From Variovorax sp. HW608 (GTDB taxonomy: Bacteria; Pseudomonadota; Gammaproteobacteria; Burkholderiales; Burkholderiaceae_C): DNA of 64,000 nt. This document shows positions 9,625 to 18,531 of the stretch, piece after piece. The DNA lies in assembly GCF_900090195.1 (NCBI RefSeq), contig NZ_LT607803.1:2294001-2358000 (forward strand), in the 5' to 3' direction. The position numbers were made by a program, and so were the translations under genes. The notes under the pieces are model-generated. The model searched no databases, was not told the origin of the DNA, and saw nothing but the letters and a program-made list of their open reading frames with translations. The stretch's first letter is position 1; the number at the start of each line of letters is the position of its first letter.

Positions 9625-10770
9625 TTGATCCATCGACGAGCCCCACGTCTCGGTGCCCTCCTGATGCTCCCGCTCTTCGTCGCCGCCTGCGGCAACGACC
9701 AGGGGGCGCCTGCGGCGGCGGCGCGGTCGATGGCGGTGCTGGTCACCACGGTGCAGAGCGCGCCGGTCTCCAACGTGGTCGAGCTTCCGGGCCGCATCGA
9801 AGCCGTGCGCACCGCCGAAGTGCGGGCGCGCGTCGACGGCATCGTCGAAAAAAGGCTCTACCAGGAAGGCACCGACGTCGCGGCCGGCGCGCCGCTCTTC
9901 CTCATCGATCCGCGCGACTACCGCGCGCTGCTGCAGCAGGCGCAGGCGGCGCTCGCCCGCGCCGAAGCCGCGCGGTCCAACGCCGCCTCGATCGTGACGC
10001 GCTTCAGGCCGCTGGTGGCGCGGCAGGCCGTCAGCGCGCAGGAATTCGAAGCCGCTCAGACGACGCTGCGGCAGGCCGAGGCCAACGTCTCCGATGCGGG
10101 CGCCGAGGTCACGCGCGCGCAACTGCGCTTCGAGCGCAGCACCGTGCGCGCGCCGATCGCCGGGCGCGCGGGCCGCGCGCAGGTCACCGAAGGCGCGCTG
10201 GTCAGCGCCAGCGCGGCCACGCTGATGACGCAGATCAACCAGCTTTCGCCGATCAGCGCGATCTTCACGCAGTCCAACACCGCGATCCTCGATTTCGGCG
10301 AGCAGGTGCGCGCCGGCAGGGTCAAGGTGCCGGACATGGCGCATGTCGAGGTGCGGCTCATCCTCGCCAACGGGCAGGAATTCCCCGAGCCCGGCTACCT
10401 CGACTTCACCGATCTCGCGGTCGATCCTTCCACCGGCACGCAGACCCTGCGCGCGCAGTTCCCCAACGCCTCGCGCACGCTGCTGCCGGGGCAGTTCGTG
10501 CGCGGGCGCATCACTGCCGGGGTGCAGAAGACCGGCATCCGGGTGCCCGAGCGCGCCGTGCAGCTCGATGCCAACGCGGCCAGTGTCGCGCTCGTCGGCC
10601 CCGACGGCACCGTGCAGCGGCGCGAGGTGAAGGTGGGTACGCAGGAGGAGGGCGAATGGGTCGTCCAGGACGGGCTCCAGCCGGGCGACCGGGTGATCGT
10701 CGACGGATGGCACAAGGTCCGGCCCGGCCAGAAGGTGAATCCGCAACCGGCCCCTGCCGCCACGCGCTGA
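9625..10770 (+). CDS. RND efflux periplasmic adaptor lipoprotein
   Basis: This membrane-fusion protein (about 381 residues) links the inner-membrane RND pump to the outer-membrane channel. A TTG start at 9625, preceded six bases upstream by GGAAGGAG, gives a short lipoprotein leader ending in FVAACG, whose Cys would be lipidated. The body has the lipoyl/barrel halves (VRARVDGIVEKRLYQEG and RSTVRAPIAGRAGRAQVTEG) around a coiled-coil hairpin rich in Ala/Gln/Glu, typical of AcrA/MexA proteins. It is the first gene of a three-gene operon, 12 bases before the pump. An upstream ATG at 9577 would give a poor leader. Drug specificity cannot be told from sequence. Confidence 0.92.
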   Translation: MIHRRAPRLGALLMLPLFVAACGNDQGAPAAAARSMAVLVTTVQSAPVSNVVELPGRIEAVRTAEVRARVDGIVEKRLYQEGTDVAAGAPLFLIDPRDYRALLQQAQAALARAEAARSNAASIVTRFRPLVARQAVSAQEFEAAQTTLRQAEANVSDAGAEVTRAQLRFERSTVRAPIAGRAGRAQVTEGALVSASAATLMTQINQLSPISAIFTQSNTAILDFGEQVRAGRVKVPDMAHVEVRLILANGQEFPEPGYLDFTDLAVDPSTGTQTLRAQFPNASRTLLPGQFVRGRITAGVQKTGIRVPERAVQLDANAASVALVGPDGTVQRREVKVGTQEEGEWVVQDGLQPGDRVIVDGWHKVRPGQKVNPQPAPAATR

Positions 10771-10782
10771 GCGCACGCCCCC

Positions 10783-13700
10783 ATGGATCGCTTCTTCGTC
10801 TATCGCCCGGTCTTCGCCTGGGTGATAGCGCTCTTCATGGCGCTCTTCGGCCTGATCGCGGTGGCGCTGCTGCCGGTGGAGCAATACCCGGACGTCGCGC
10901 CGCCCTCGCTCACCGTCTCGGCCGTCTACCCGGGCGCCGACGCGCAGACGCTCGACCGTTCGGTCACCTCGATCATCGAGGACGAGATGAACGGGATCGA
11001 TCATTTCCTCTACATGTCGTCGACGAGCCGCGCGAACGGCTCGGCGCAGATCACGGTCACGCTCAGGCCCGGCACCGACCTCGACGTCGCGCGCTCGCAG
11101 GTGCAGGACCGGCTGGGCCGCGTCGAGCCCCGCCTGCCGCAGCAGGTGCGGCAGCTCGGCATCACGGTGACCAAGTCGTCGTCGGGCTTCCTGATGCTGA
11201 TCGCGCTGCATTCCCAGGGCGGCGCCCTCGGCGCCACGACGATGGGCAACTTCGCCTCGAACAACATCGTCAACGAGCTGCGCCGCATCGGCGGCGTGGG
11301 CGACGTGCAGCTCTTCGGCTCGTCCTACGCGATGCGCATCTGGCTCGATCGCGACCGCCTCAACGGCTTCGGCCTCTCGGCCTCCGAGGTGCTCGCCGCG
11401 GTGCAGGAGCAGAACAGCCAGACCGCCAGCGGCGGCCTGGGCGACCAGCCGATCGCGCCCGGCTCGGAATTCAACGCGCAGATCGTGACGCAGAGCCGCT
11501 TCTCCACGCCCGAGCAGTTCCGCGAGATCATCGTGCGCGCCAACCCCGACGGCTCCACCGTGCGGCTCGGCGACGTGGCGCGCGTGGAGCTGGGCAACGA
11601 CAGCTACGGCTTCCGCCTCACCGTGAACGGCCAGGAGTCGGCCGGCCTCGCGGTGCAGCTCGCCAGCGGCGCCAACGCGCTGGCGGTCGCGCGGCAGGTG
11701 CAAAGCCGCATGAAGGAGCTGGAGCCCATCTTTCCGCCGGGCATGCGCTGGAGCGTGCCCTTCGACACCACGCCCTTCATCACCACCTCGGTCCAGAGCG
11801 TGGTGCAGACCATGGTCGAGGCGCTGCTGCTGGTCACGGTGGTGGTGTTCCTCTTCCTGCAGAGCTGGCGCGCGACGCTGATCCCCACGCTGGTGGTGCC
11901 GATCGCGCTGGTCGGCACCTGCCTGGGGCTGCAGCTCTTCGGCCTGTCGATCAACCTGCTGTCGCTCTTCGGCATGGTGGTGGCGATCGGCATCCTCAAC
12001 GACGACGCGATCGTGGTGGTCGAGAACGTCGAGCGCGTGATGCGCGAGGAGGGCCTCAACGCCCGGCAGGCCACCGTCAAGGCCATCGGCCAGATCTCCG
12101 GCGCGGTGATCGCGAGCACGCTGGTGCTGGTCGCCGTGTTCGTGCCGATGGCCTTCTTTCCGGGATCGACCGGCGGCATCTACCGGCAGTTCTCGGTCAC
12201 GCTCTCGGTGTCGATCTTTCTGTCGACCGTGCTCGCGCTGACGCTCGGCGCCGCCCTGTGCGCGGCGCTGCTCAAGGACGACGCCACGCTCGCGCGCGAA
12301 GCGGCTGGCGGTCCACCCGGGGTGTTCGCGCGCCTGCTGAACCGCGTCTTCGGCGGCTTCAACCGCGGGCTCGAAGCCGGCACCACGAAATACATCGGCG
12401 GCGTGGATTCGATGCTCGGCAGGCCGGGCCGCTGGCTGCTGGCCTTCGTCGCCGCGTGCGGGGTCACCGCGTTTCTCTTCATGCGCCTGCCCGGCGGCTT
12501 CCTGCCGACCGAGGACCAGGGTTTCATCTTCGTCTCCTACACCGGCGCGCCGGGCTCGACCACCGCGCGCACGCAGCACGCGGTGAACCAGGTCGAAGCC
12601 TTTCTGCGGCAGCAGCCGCAGGTGCGCAACATCGCATCGGTCACTGGCTTCAGCTTCTTCGGCCAGGGCCAGTCGGCCGCGCTCTCCTTCGTCGACCTGA
12701 AGCCCTGGGGTGAACGGCGCGGCGAGGAAAACAGCGCGAGCGCGCTGGTGCGGCGCGCCAACGCGGCGTTCATGCAGATCCCCGAGGCGCTGATCTTCGC
12801 GCTCGACCCGCCGGCCATCCCTTCGCTCGGCAACGCGACCGGCTTCACGATGAAGATCCAGGACCGCAGCGGCGTCGGCGGCGCGGTGCTGCAGCAGGCG
12901 ACCCAGCGCATGATGGCCGAGGCCGCGCAGAGCCCGGTGCTCGCGGGCGTGCGCGGCGAAGGGCTTCCGCCCGCGCCGCAGCTCTACGTCGAGATCGACC
13001 GCGTCAAGGCGCGCGCGCTGGGGCTGCAGATCGGGCAGGTCAACCAGGCGCTGTCGCTGAACTTCGGCGCCAACTACGTGAACGACTTCGTGCTGGACGG
13101 CAATGTGCTGCGCGTCTTCATCCAGGCCGATGCGGCGCAGCGCATGCGGCCCGAGGACATCGGCGCGCTGCGCCTCAGCAACCCCCAGGGCGAGCTGGTG
13201 CCTTTCTCGGCCTTCACCCGCGTACGCTGGATCTCGGGGCCGCAGCAGCTCGAGCGCTACAACGGCTTTCCCTCGGCGACCGTGTCGGGGCAGGCCGCGG
13301 CGGGCCAGTCGAGCGGCGCGGCGCTGGTGGAAATGGAACGCATCGCCCGGCACGTGCTGACCGGCAGCCTGACCTTCGAATGGACCGGCACCGCGTTCGA
13401 GGAAAAGCAGGCCGGTGGCCAGATCCCGCTCTTGCTCGCGCTGTCGCTGGTCGTCGTCTTCCTGCTGCTCGCGGCGCTCTACGAAAGCTGGGCGATCCCG
13501 GTCGCGGTGCTGCTGATCCTTCCGTTCGGCATCGCGGGCGCGGTGCTGCTGACGATGGCGCGCGGGCTTTCGGCCGACGTGTATTTCAACATCGGCCTCA
13601 TCACCATCATCGGCCTGGCGGCGAAGAACGCGATCCTGATCGTCGAATTCGCGATCAAGGAAGAGACCGAGGGCAAGGACCCCGTCACCGCGGCGAAGAA

Positions 13701-13995
13701 CGGCGCGCAGCAGCGGCTGCGGCCGATCCTGATGACCAGCGTGACCTTCGTGCTCGGCATGATGCCGCTGGTGCTCGCGACCGGCGCGGGCGCGGCGAGC
13801 CGGCAGGCGGTCGGCACCGGGGTGATGGGCAGCATGCTCGCGGCGACCTTCTTCGGCATCTTCTTCACGCCGCTCTTCTACGTCGCCGCGCGAAGGTGGC
13901 TGAGCCGCAAGAAGACCCACAGCCAGGAAGAGGACGAACGCGCGCTTCGCGAGGCGGCTGAGCCCAAGGAGGAAGGGCAGGGCAATGCGTCGTGA
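10783..13995 (+). CDS. RND multidrug efflux transporter, AcrB/MexB type
   Basis: The 1,070-residue inner-membrane proton antiporter has the HAE1 layout: N-terminal MDRFFVYRPVFAWVIAL helix, two large periplasmic loops and 12 transmembrane helices. Proton-relay residues are present: Asp407-Asp408 in helix 4 (ILNDDAIVVVENVERVM) and Lys948 in the GLAAKNAILIVEF helix. Other HAE1 signatures are PTEDQGFIF and FFTPLFYV. Length is slightly above E. coli AcrB (1,049). The gene lies between the adaptor and the outer-membrane factor and overlaps the latter by 11 bases. No TetR- or LysR-type regulator is adjacent. Confidence 0.95.
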   Translation: MDRFFVYRPVFAWVIALFMALFGLIAVALLPVEQYPDVAPPSLTVSAVYPGADAQTLDRSVTSIIEDEMNGIDHFLYMSSTSRANGSAQITVTLRPGTDLDVARSQVQDRLGRVEPRLPQQVRQLGITVTKSSSGFLMLIALHSQGGALGATTMGNFASNNIVNELRRIGGVGDVQLFGSSYAMRIWLDRDRLNGFGLSASEVLAAVQEQNSQTASGGLGDQPIAPGSEFNAQIVTQSRFSTPEQFREIIVRANPDGSTVRLGDVARVELGNDSYGFRLTVNGQESAGLAVQLASGANALAVARQVQSRMKELEPIFPPGMRWSVPFDTTPFITTSVQSVVQTMVEALLLVTVVVFLFLQSWRATLIPTLVVPIALVGTCLGLQLFGLSINLLSLFGMVVAIGILNDDAIVVVENVERVMREEGLNARQATVKAIGQISGAVIASTLVLVAVFVPMAFFPGSTGGIYRQFSVTLSVSIFLSTVLALTLGAALCAALLKDDATLAREAAGGPPGVFARLLNRVFGGFNRGLEAGTTKYIGGVDSMLGRPGRWLLAFVAACGVTAFLFMRLPGGFLPTEDQGFIFVSYTGAPGSTTARTQHAVNQVEAFLRQQPQVRNIASVTGFSFFGQGQSAALSFVDLKPWGERRGEENSASALVRRANAAFMQIPEALIFALDPPAIPSLGNATGFTMKIQDRSGVGGAVLQQATQRMMAEAAQSPVLAGVRGEGLPPAPQLYVEIDRVKARALGLQIGQVNQALSLNFGANYVNDFVLDGNVLRVFIQADAAQRMRPEDIGALRLSNPQGELVPFSAFTRVRWISGPQQLERYNGFPSATVSGQAAAGQSSGAALVEMERIARHVLTGSLTFEWTGTAFEEKQAGGQIPLLLALSLVVVFLLLAALYESWAIPVAVLLILPFGIAGAVLLTMARGLSADVYFNIGLITIIGLAAKNAILIVEFAIKEETEGKDPVTAAKNGAQQRLRPILMTSVTFVLGMMPLVLATGAGAASRQAVGTGVMGSMLAATFFGIFFTPLFYVAARRWLSRKKTHSQEEDERALREAAEPKEEGQGNAS

Positions 13996-15400
13996 GCGCC
14001 GAGCCCTCCAGCTTGCCGCGGCCTGCTGCGCACTCGCCGCGTGCAACCACGCACCGACCTACCAGCAGCCGGCGCTGCCGGTCGCCGAACGTTTCGACAC
14101 GGCCGGTGCGCCGGGCGGCCAGCGCGCCACCGAGATCGGCTGGGAGCATTTCTTCGGCGATCCGCAGCTCAAGTTCCTGATCAGGGCCGCGCTTGCCGAC
14201 AACCGCGACCTTGCCGCATCGGTCGCGCGCATCGAGCAGGCGCGCGCGCAATACCGCATCCAGGATTCGGCGCGGCTGCCGCAGGTGAACGCCTTCGCGG
14301 GCGCATCGCGCACGCAGGCGCCGCTCAGTCAGCTGGAGCCCGAACTGCCGCCGAACAATGCGACCTTCATCTTCAACCAGTACAACGTGCAGGCGGCGAT
14401 GGCGTCCTACGAGCTCGACTTCTGGGGCCGGGTCGCCAACCTCAGCGAAGCCGCGCGCCGGCGCTACCTGGCGACGGTGGAGGGCGATCGTGCCTTCAGG
14501 CTCTCGCTGATCGGCAGCGTGGCGGCCGCCTACTACGCGATCCGCGCGGGCGAGGAGGGCGTCGAGCTTGCCGCGCATACCGTCGCGGCGCGGCAGTACG
14601 CGCTGGAGATCGCCAAGCTGCGCCTCGACGCAGGCGTCACCTCGTCGGTCGACTACGATCAGGCGGCGATCCTCGTGACGCAGGCCGAGACGCAGCTCGC
14701 CGAGCTCCAGCGAACGACCGAGCAGCGGCGCGCGCAGTTGACGGTGCTGGTCGGCGGCCCGGTGCAGGGGCCGCTTCCCGCCGCGCGCGCGATCGAGGAC
14801 CCGGGCCAGTTCGCGGACCTCGATGCCGGCCTGCCGTCGGACCTGCTCGCGAGCCGGCCGGACATCCTGCAGGCCGAGCAGCAACTGCGCGCATCCAACG
14901 CCGACATCGGCGCGGCGCGGGCCGCCTACTTCCCGCGCATCGCGCTCACGGGCAACTTCGGCTATGCCTCGCCGGAACTCGGCGACCTGTTCAAGAGCGG
15001 CAGCCAGGCGTGGTCGGTGGCCGGCCTCGTGAGCCTGCCGATCTTCGATGCGGGGCTGCGCCAGGCGCAGCTCGGCGCAGCCGAGGCGCGGCGCGACGAA
15101 CTGGTCGCCGTCTACCAGCGCACGGTGCAGACCGCCTTCAGCGAGGTCTCCGAGGCGCTGATCGGCCGGCAGCGCTACCAGGAGCAGATCGTCGCCCAGG
15201 AAGCTGCGGTCCTGTCGCAGCGGCGGCTCGCCGAAGTCGCGCAGCTGCGCTACGAGAACGGCATCTCGATCTACCTTGAAGTGGTCGATGCGCGGCGCAA
15301 TCTCTTTTCCGCCGAGCAGCAGCTGATCCAGCTTCGCGCGACGGCGCTGCAGAACGGCGTCGCGCTGTACGTGGCGCTCGGCGGCGGGCTCGAGCCCTGA
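13985..15400 (+). CDS. RND outer-membrane channel lipoprotein, OprM/NodT type
   Basis: The 471-residue outer-membrane factor completes the tripartite pump. The leader ends in a lipobox (CALAAC), so Cys20 should be acylated. Two OEP repeats are visible, starting around LIRAALADNRDLAASVARIEQARA and around LLASRPDILQAEQQLRASNADIGAARAAYFP, the usual pattern of the trimeric TolC-like alpha-barrel. The start overlaps the pump stop by 11 bases, supporting translational coupling. Length and motifs are normal for the family, with no sign of damage. Confidence 0.93.
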   Translation: MRRERRALQLAAACCALAACNHAPTYQQPALPVAERFDTAGAPGGQRATEIGWEHFFGDPQLKFLIRAALADNRDLAASVARIEQARAQYRIQDSARLPQVNAFAGASRTQAPLSQLEPELPPNNATFIFNQYNVQAAMASYELDFWGRVANLSEAARRRYLATVEGDRAFRLSLIGSVAAAYYAIRAGEEGVELAAHTVAARQYALEIAKLRLDAGVTSSVDYDQAAILVTQAETQLAELQRTTEQRRAQLTVLVGGPVQGPLPAARAIEDPGQFADLDAGLPSDLLASRPDILQAEQQLRASNADIGAARAAYFPRIALTGNFGYASPELGDLFKSGSQAWSVAGLVSLPIFDAGLRQAQLGAAEARRDELVAVYQRTVQTAFSEVSEALIGRQRYQEQIVAQEAAVLSQRRLAEVAQLRYENGISIYLEVVDARRNLFSAEQQLIQLRATALQNGVALYVALGGGLEP

Positions 15401-15410
15401 GCCGGATCGT

Positions 15411-15626
15411 TCAGGCCGTCTCCAGCTCGATCAGCCCCTGCTGGACGTAGCGTTCGTACTCGTCGAGCGGAATCGCGGCGATCTGGGCGCTGTGCCCTTC
15501 GCCCCAGCTCAGCACCGCGCTGTCGGCGTTCAGCTGAACCTCCAGCGGTCCCTCCGGGATCGCGATCAGGGGACCATCGCCGGCCCGGTATTCGACGTTG
15601 CCCTTCACACGTGCATTCGCGGCCAT
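15411..15626 (-). CDS. small conserved hypothetical protein
   Basis: A 71-residue acidic protein of unknown function. The start at 15626 (MAANARVKG) is chosen because GGAG sits six bases upstream; an ATG four codons earlier lacks such a site. It is predicted to be mostly beta-strand with a short C-terminal helix (LDEYERYVQQGLIELE), with no signal peptide or membrane segment. It is tail-to-tail with the efflux channel gene, with only 10 bases between stops, and upstream of nothing obvious. No function is assigned. Confidence 0.6.
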   Translation of the reverse strand: MAANARVKGNVEYRAGDGPLIAIPEGPLEVQLNADSAVLSWGEGHSAQIAAIPLDEYERYVQQGLIELETA

Positions 15627-15722
15627 GCTGATCTCCATGCGGTCTGCATGCTGCTGAGCCTAGACCGGCACAGGGCGAAAGCCGTCATCGAACGGCGCAT
15701 GCCCCTGTAGGCAGCGGTGCCT

Positions 15723-16550
15723 TCAGCGCGCCTGCTCCCTGAAGCGCCGGCGTTCCCGCGACGCGATCCAGTAGCTCGTCACCAGGACGAACGCGCCGAC
15801 GACCGCGACGACCACGGTGGCCAGCGCATTGACCGTCGGGTCCAGGCCCAGGCGGGCGCGCGAGAAGATCACCAGCGGCAGCGTGGTCGAGCCCGGGCCG
15901 GACAGGAAGGCGGACATCACCACGTCGTCCAGCGACAGCGTGAAGGTCAGCAGCCAGGCCGCCGCCAGCGACTGCGCGATCATGGGCAAGGTGACGAGGA
16001 AGAAGACCTCGAGCGGCCGGGCGCCCAGGTCCTCTGCGGCTTCCTCGTACTGCGGGTTCAGGTCGCGCAGGCGGGCGCCGATCACCACCGTGGCATAGGC
16101 GATACCCACGAGCAGGTGGCCCAGCCAGATCGTGACGAGCCCGCGCTCGGGCACGCCGAGCCAGCGCTGGACGAGCACCAGCATCAGGAGCAGCGAGAGG
16201 CCGACGATCACCTCGGGCATCACGAGCGGGGCGCTGACCATGGCCGAGAAAAGCACGCGGCCCCTGAAGCGCGGGAAGCGCTGGAGCGCGAAAGCGGCCA
16301 GGGTTCCCAGGACGATGGACCCGGTCGCGGTGCCCGCCGCGACGCGCAGCGAAAGGAACAGGCCCTCCCGGATCGCATCGTCGGCCAGCAGCTTGCGGTA
16401 CCAGCGCAGGCTGAAGCCCGCCCACACGTTGGGCACCGGCGAGTCGGTGAAGCTGAAGACGATCAGCGAGACGATCGGCAGATAGAGAAATGCGAAGCCG
16501 AGCGCCAGCCAGATGCGACTGGTCCAGCGTGCAGTGCGCGTCGCGATCAT
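15723..16550 (-). CDS. potI: polyamine ABC transporter permease, PotI-like
   Basis: The 275-residue inner-membrane permease has six hydrophobic segments and the EAA loop (YEEAAEDLGARPLEVFFLVTLP) that contacts the ATPase. It resembles the second permease (PotI/PotC) of putrescine/spermidine importers. The ATG overlaps the PotH-like stop by four bases, and it is the last gene of a potF-G-H-I ordered operon on the minus strand. The longer frame running upstream of the chosen start lies within potH and is not coding. Confidence 0.9.
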   Translation of the reverse strand: MIATRTARWTSRIWLALGFAFLYLPIVSLIVFSFTDSPVPNVWAGFSLRWYRKLLADDAIREGLFLSLRVAAGTATGSIVLGTLAAFALQRFPRFRGRVLFSAMVSAPLVMPEVIVGLSLLLMLVLVQRWLGVPERGLVTIWLGHLLVGIAYATVVIGARLRDLNPQYEEAAEDLGARPLEVFFLVTLPMIAQSLAAAWLLTFTLSLDDVVMSAFLSGPGSTTLPLVIFSRARLGLDPTVNALATVVVAVVGAFVLVTSYWIASRERRRFREQAR

Positions 16551-17428
16551 CGGGCCGCCGCCGCCTTCGCCTGGCTGTCGTTGAAGACCGCCAGCGGGAC
16601 GATGATCAGCAGCACCATCGTCACCGCGATGCTGGAGGCCATGGGCCAGTCGTTGTTGGAGAAGAACTCGTCCCAGAGCACCCGGCCGATCATGAGCGTT
16701 TCCGGACCGCCGAGCAGCTCGGGGATCACGTACTCGCCCACGCAGGGGATGAAGACGAGCATGGCCCCCGCGAGGATGCCGGCCTTCGACATCGGCACCG
16801 TGACCCGCCAGAAGGCCTGCCATGGGGTCGCGCCGAGATCCTGCGCGGCTTCGAGCAGCCGCAGGTCCAGCTTGGCGAGCGTGCCGTACAGCGGCAGCAC
16901 CATGAACGGCAGGTAGGTGTAGACCATCCCCAGGATGAGCGAGAAGGGCGTGTACATGAACTGCCCGGGCGCCGAGATGAAACCGAGCGGCAGCAGCAAC
17001 TGGTCGGCATGCACCTGGCTGAGCACGCGGCCGACCCAGCCCGTGTCCGCGTCCAGCAGGCCTTTCCAGGCATAGACGCGAAGGAGGAAGCTGGTCCAGA
17101 AGGGCAGCATCACGCCCATCAGCAGCAGGGGCTGGGCCGCCGCCGACGCCCGCGCCATGAAGTACGCGAACGGATAGCCGATGGCGAGACAGATCAGCGT
17201 CGTGATGCCGGCGTACAGCAGCGAGTGCGCGTAGGTCGACAGGTAGATCTCGTCGCTGAGCAGGGTCAGGTAGCTGCCGAGGTGGAGCCCGGCGATCTTC
17301 GCGCCTTCCATCTCGGCGAAGCTGATGCGCAGGACGATCAGGAAGGGCAGCAGGAAGAAGACGAGCAGCCACACGTAGGGCGTGCCGATCACGGCATGCC
17401 GGGCCTTGAAGGCGGAGGGCGTCTTCAT
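16547..17428 (-). CDS. potH: polyamine ABC transporter permease, PotH-like
   Basis: This 293-residue permease begins MKTPSAFKARHAVIGTPYVW and has about six transmembrane helices. Its EAA loop is LLEAAQDLGATPWQAFWRVTVP. It forms the translocation pore with the PotI-like partner. The start at 17428 overlaps the stop of the ATPase gene by four bases (ATGA), typical of tightly coupled ABC operons. Substrate is inferred from the binding protein in the same operon. Confidence 0.9.
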   Translation of the reverse strand: MKTPSAFKARHAVIGTPYVWLLVFFLLPFLIVLRISFAEMEGAKIAGLHLGSYLTLLSDEIYLSTYAHSLLYAGITTLICLAIGYPFAYFMARASAAAQPLLLMGVMLPFWTSFLLRVYAWKGLLDADTGWVGRVLSQVHADQLLLPLGFISAPGQFMYTPFSLILGMVYTYLPFMVLPLYGTLAKLDLRLLEAAQDLGATPWQAFWRVTVPMSKAGILAGAMLVFIPCVGEYVIPELLGGPETLMIGRVLWDEFFSNNDWPMASSIAVTMVLLIIVPLAVFNDSQAKAAAAR

Positions 17429-18531
17429 GCCGTCAGCACGACCTGCGAGGTCGGCAGCCATTGCGCCCACACCGTATCGCCCTGGCCCGGCGCCCTTTCG
17501 AGCGAGTCGCTGCCGACATGGACCTTCAGGCGGGCACCGCTCGCGAGCCCCAGGTGGTACATCGTGTAGTCGCCGAAGTACGAGTGCGCCATCACCACGC
17601 CCTGCACCTGGTTGGCGTCGCCGGCGGGCTTCTCGTGCGAGAGCCGGATCTTCTCCGGCCGGATGGCCACCGTGACCGGCTGGCCCTGATGGCCGGCCAT
17701 GTTGTGCCCGACCTGATGCAGCACGTCGGCGCATCGGATCCGGACGCCACCGGGTTCGATGGCCACGACCGTGCCCTCCATGAGATTGACGTTGCCCACG
17801 AAATCGGCCACGAAGCGGGTCGCCGGCATTTCATAGATCTCGGCCGGACTGCCGACCTGCACGAAGCGCCCCTCGCTCATCACGGCCATGCGCGAGGCCA
17901 TCGTCATGGCTTCTTCCTGGTCGTGGGTGACCACCACGCAGGTCACGCCGACCTGCCGGATGATGTTGACGAGCTCGATCTGCGTGGCTTCGCGCAGCTT
18001 GCGGTCCAGCGCGCCGAGCGGCTCGTCGAGCAGCAGCAGCTTCGGTCGCTTGGCGAGGCTGCGCGCGAGGGCCACGCGCTGCTGCTGGCCGCCCGACAGC
18101 TGGTGCGGCTTTCGCTTGGCGAAGGGAACCAGTTGCACCAGCCGCAGCATCGCCTCGACCCGCGAGGCGATCTCGTCCTTCGGACGCCGGTCGCGCCGCA
18201 GGCCGAACGCGACGTTGTCCCAGACCGAAAGGTGCGGAAAGAGCGCATAGGACTGGAACATCATGTTGATCGGGCGCTCGTAGGGCGGCCGCCCCGCGAG
18301 ATCCTCGCCGTCGAGCAGGACGCGCCCCGAGGACAGCGTCTCGAGGCCCGAGAGCATCCGCAGCAGGGTGGACTTGCCGCAGCCCGACGAGCCGAGCAGC
18401 GCGAAGATCTCGCCGCGCGCGATGTCCAGGCTGACCTGGTCCACGGCGCGAAAGTCACCGAAGTCCTTGGTGACCGATTCGATGCAGAGGAAGCTGTCGT
18501 CCGCGAGCGCGCTCATCGCGGTCCCGGTCAC
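17425..18531 (-). CDS. potG: polyamine ABC transporter ATPase, PotG/PotA-like
   Basis: The 368-residue ATPase energises polyamine import. Walker A (GSSGCGKST), Q-loop (MMFQSYALFPHLSV), signature ([15 protein letters not shown]), Walker B (LLLLDEPLGALD) and H-loop (VVTHDQEEA) are all present. The C-terminal ~120 residues form the TOBE regulatory domain (VAIRPEKIRLS). Translation probably begins at a GTG (18531) that overlaps the potF stop as GTGA; an ATG five codons later is an alternative. Normal length for the family. Confidence 0.92.
   Translation of the reverse strand: MTGTAMSALADDSFLCIESVTKDFGDFRAVDQVSLDIARGEIFALLGSSGCGKSTLLRMLSGLETLSSGRVLLDGEDLAGRPPYERPINMMFQSYALFPHLSVWDNVAFGLRRDRRPKDEIASRVEAMLRLVQLVPFAKRKPHQLSGGQQQRVALARSLAKRPKLLLLDEPLGALDRKLREATQIELVNIIRQVGVTCVVVTHDQEEAMTMASRMAVMSEGRFVQVGSPAEIYEMPATRFVADFVGNVNLMEGTVVAIEPGGVRIRCADVLHQVGHNMAGHQGQPVTVAIRPEKIRLSHEKPAGDANQVQGVVMAHSYFGDYTMYHLGLASGARLKVHVGSDSLERAPGQGDTVWAQWLPTSQVVLTA

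Noticed and set aside
9580..14046. 1,488-codon minus-strand frame opposite the RND operon
   Set aside because: Low-complexity His/Arg/Glu-rich translation with no family motifs; antisense of the adaptor and pump genes.
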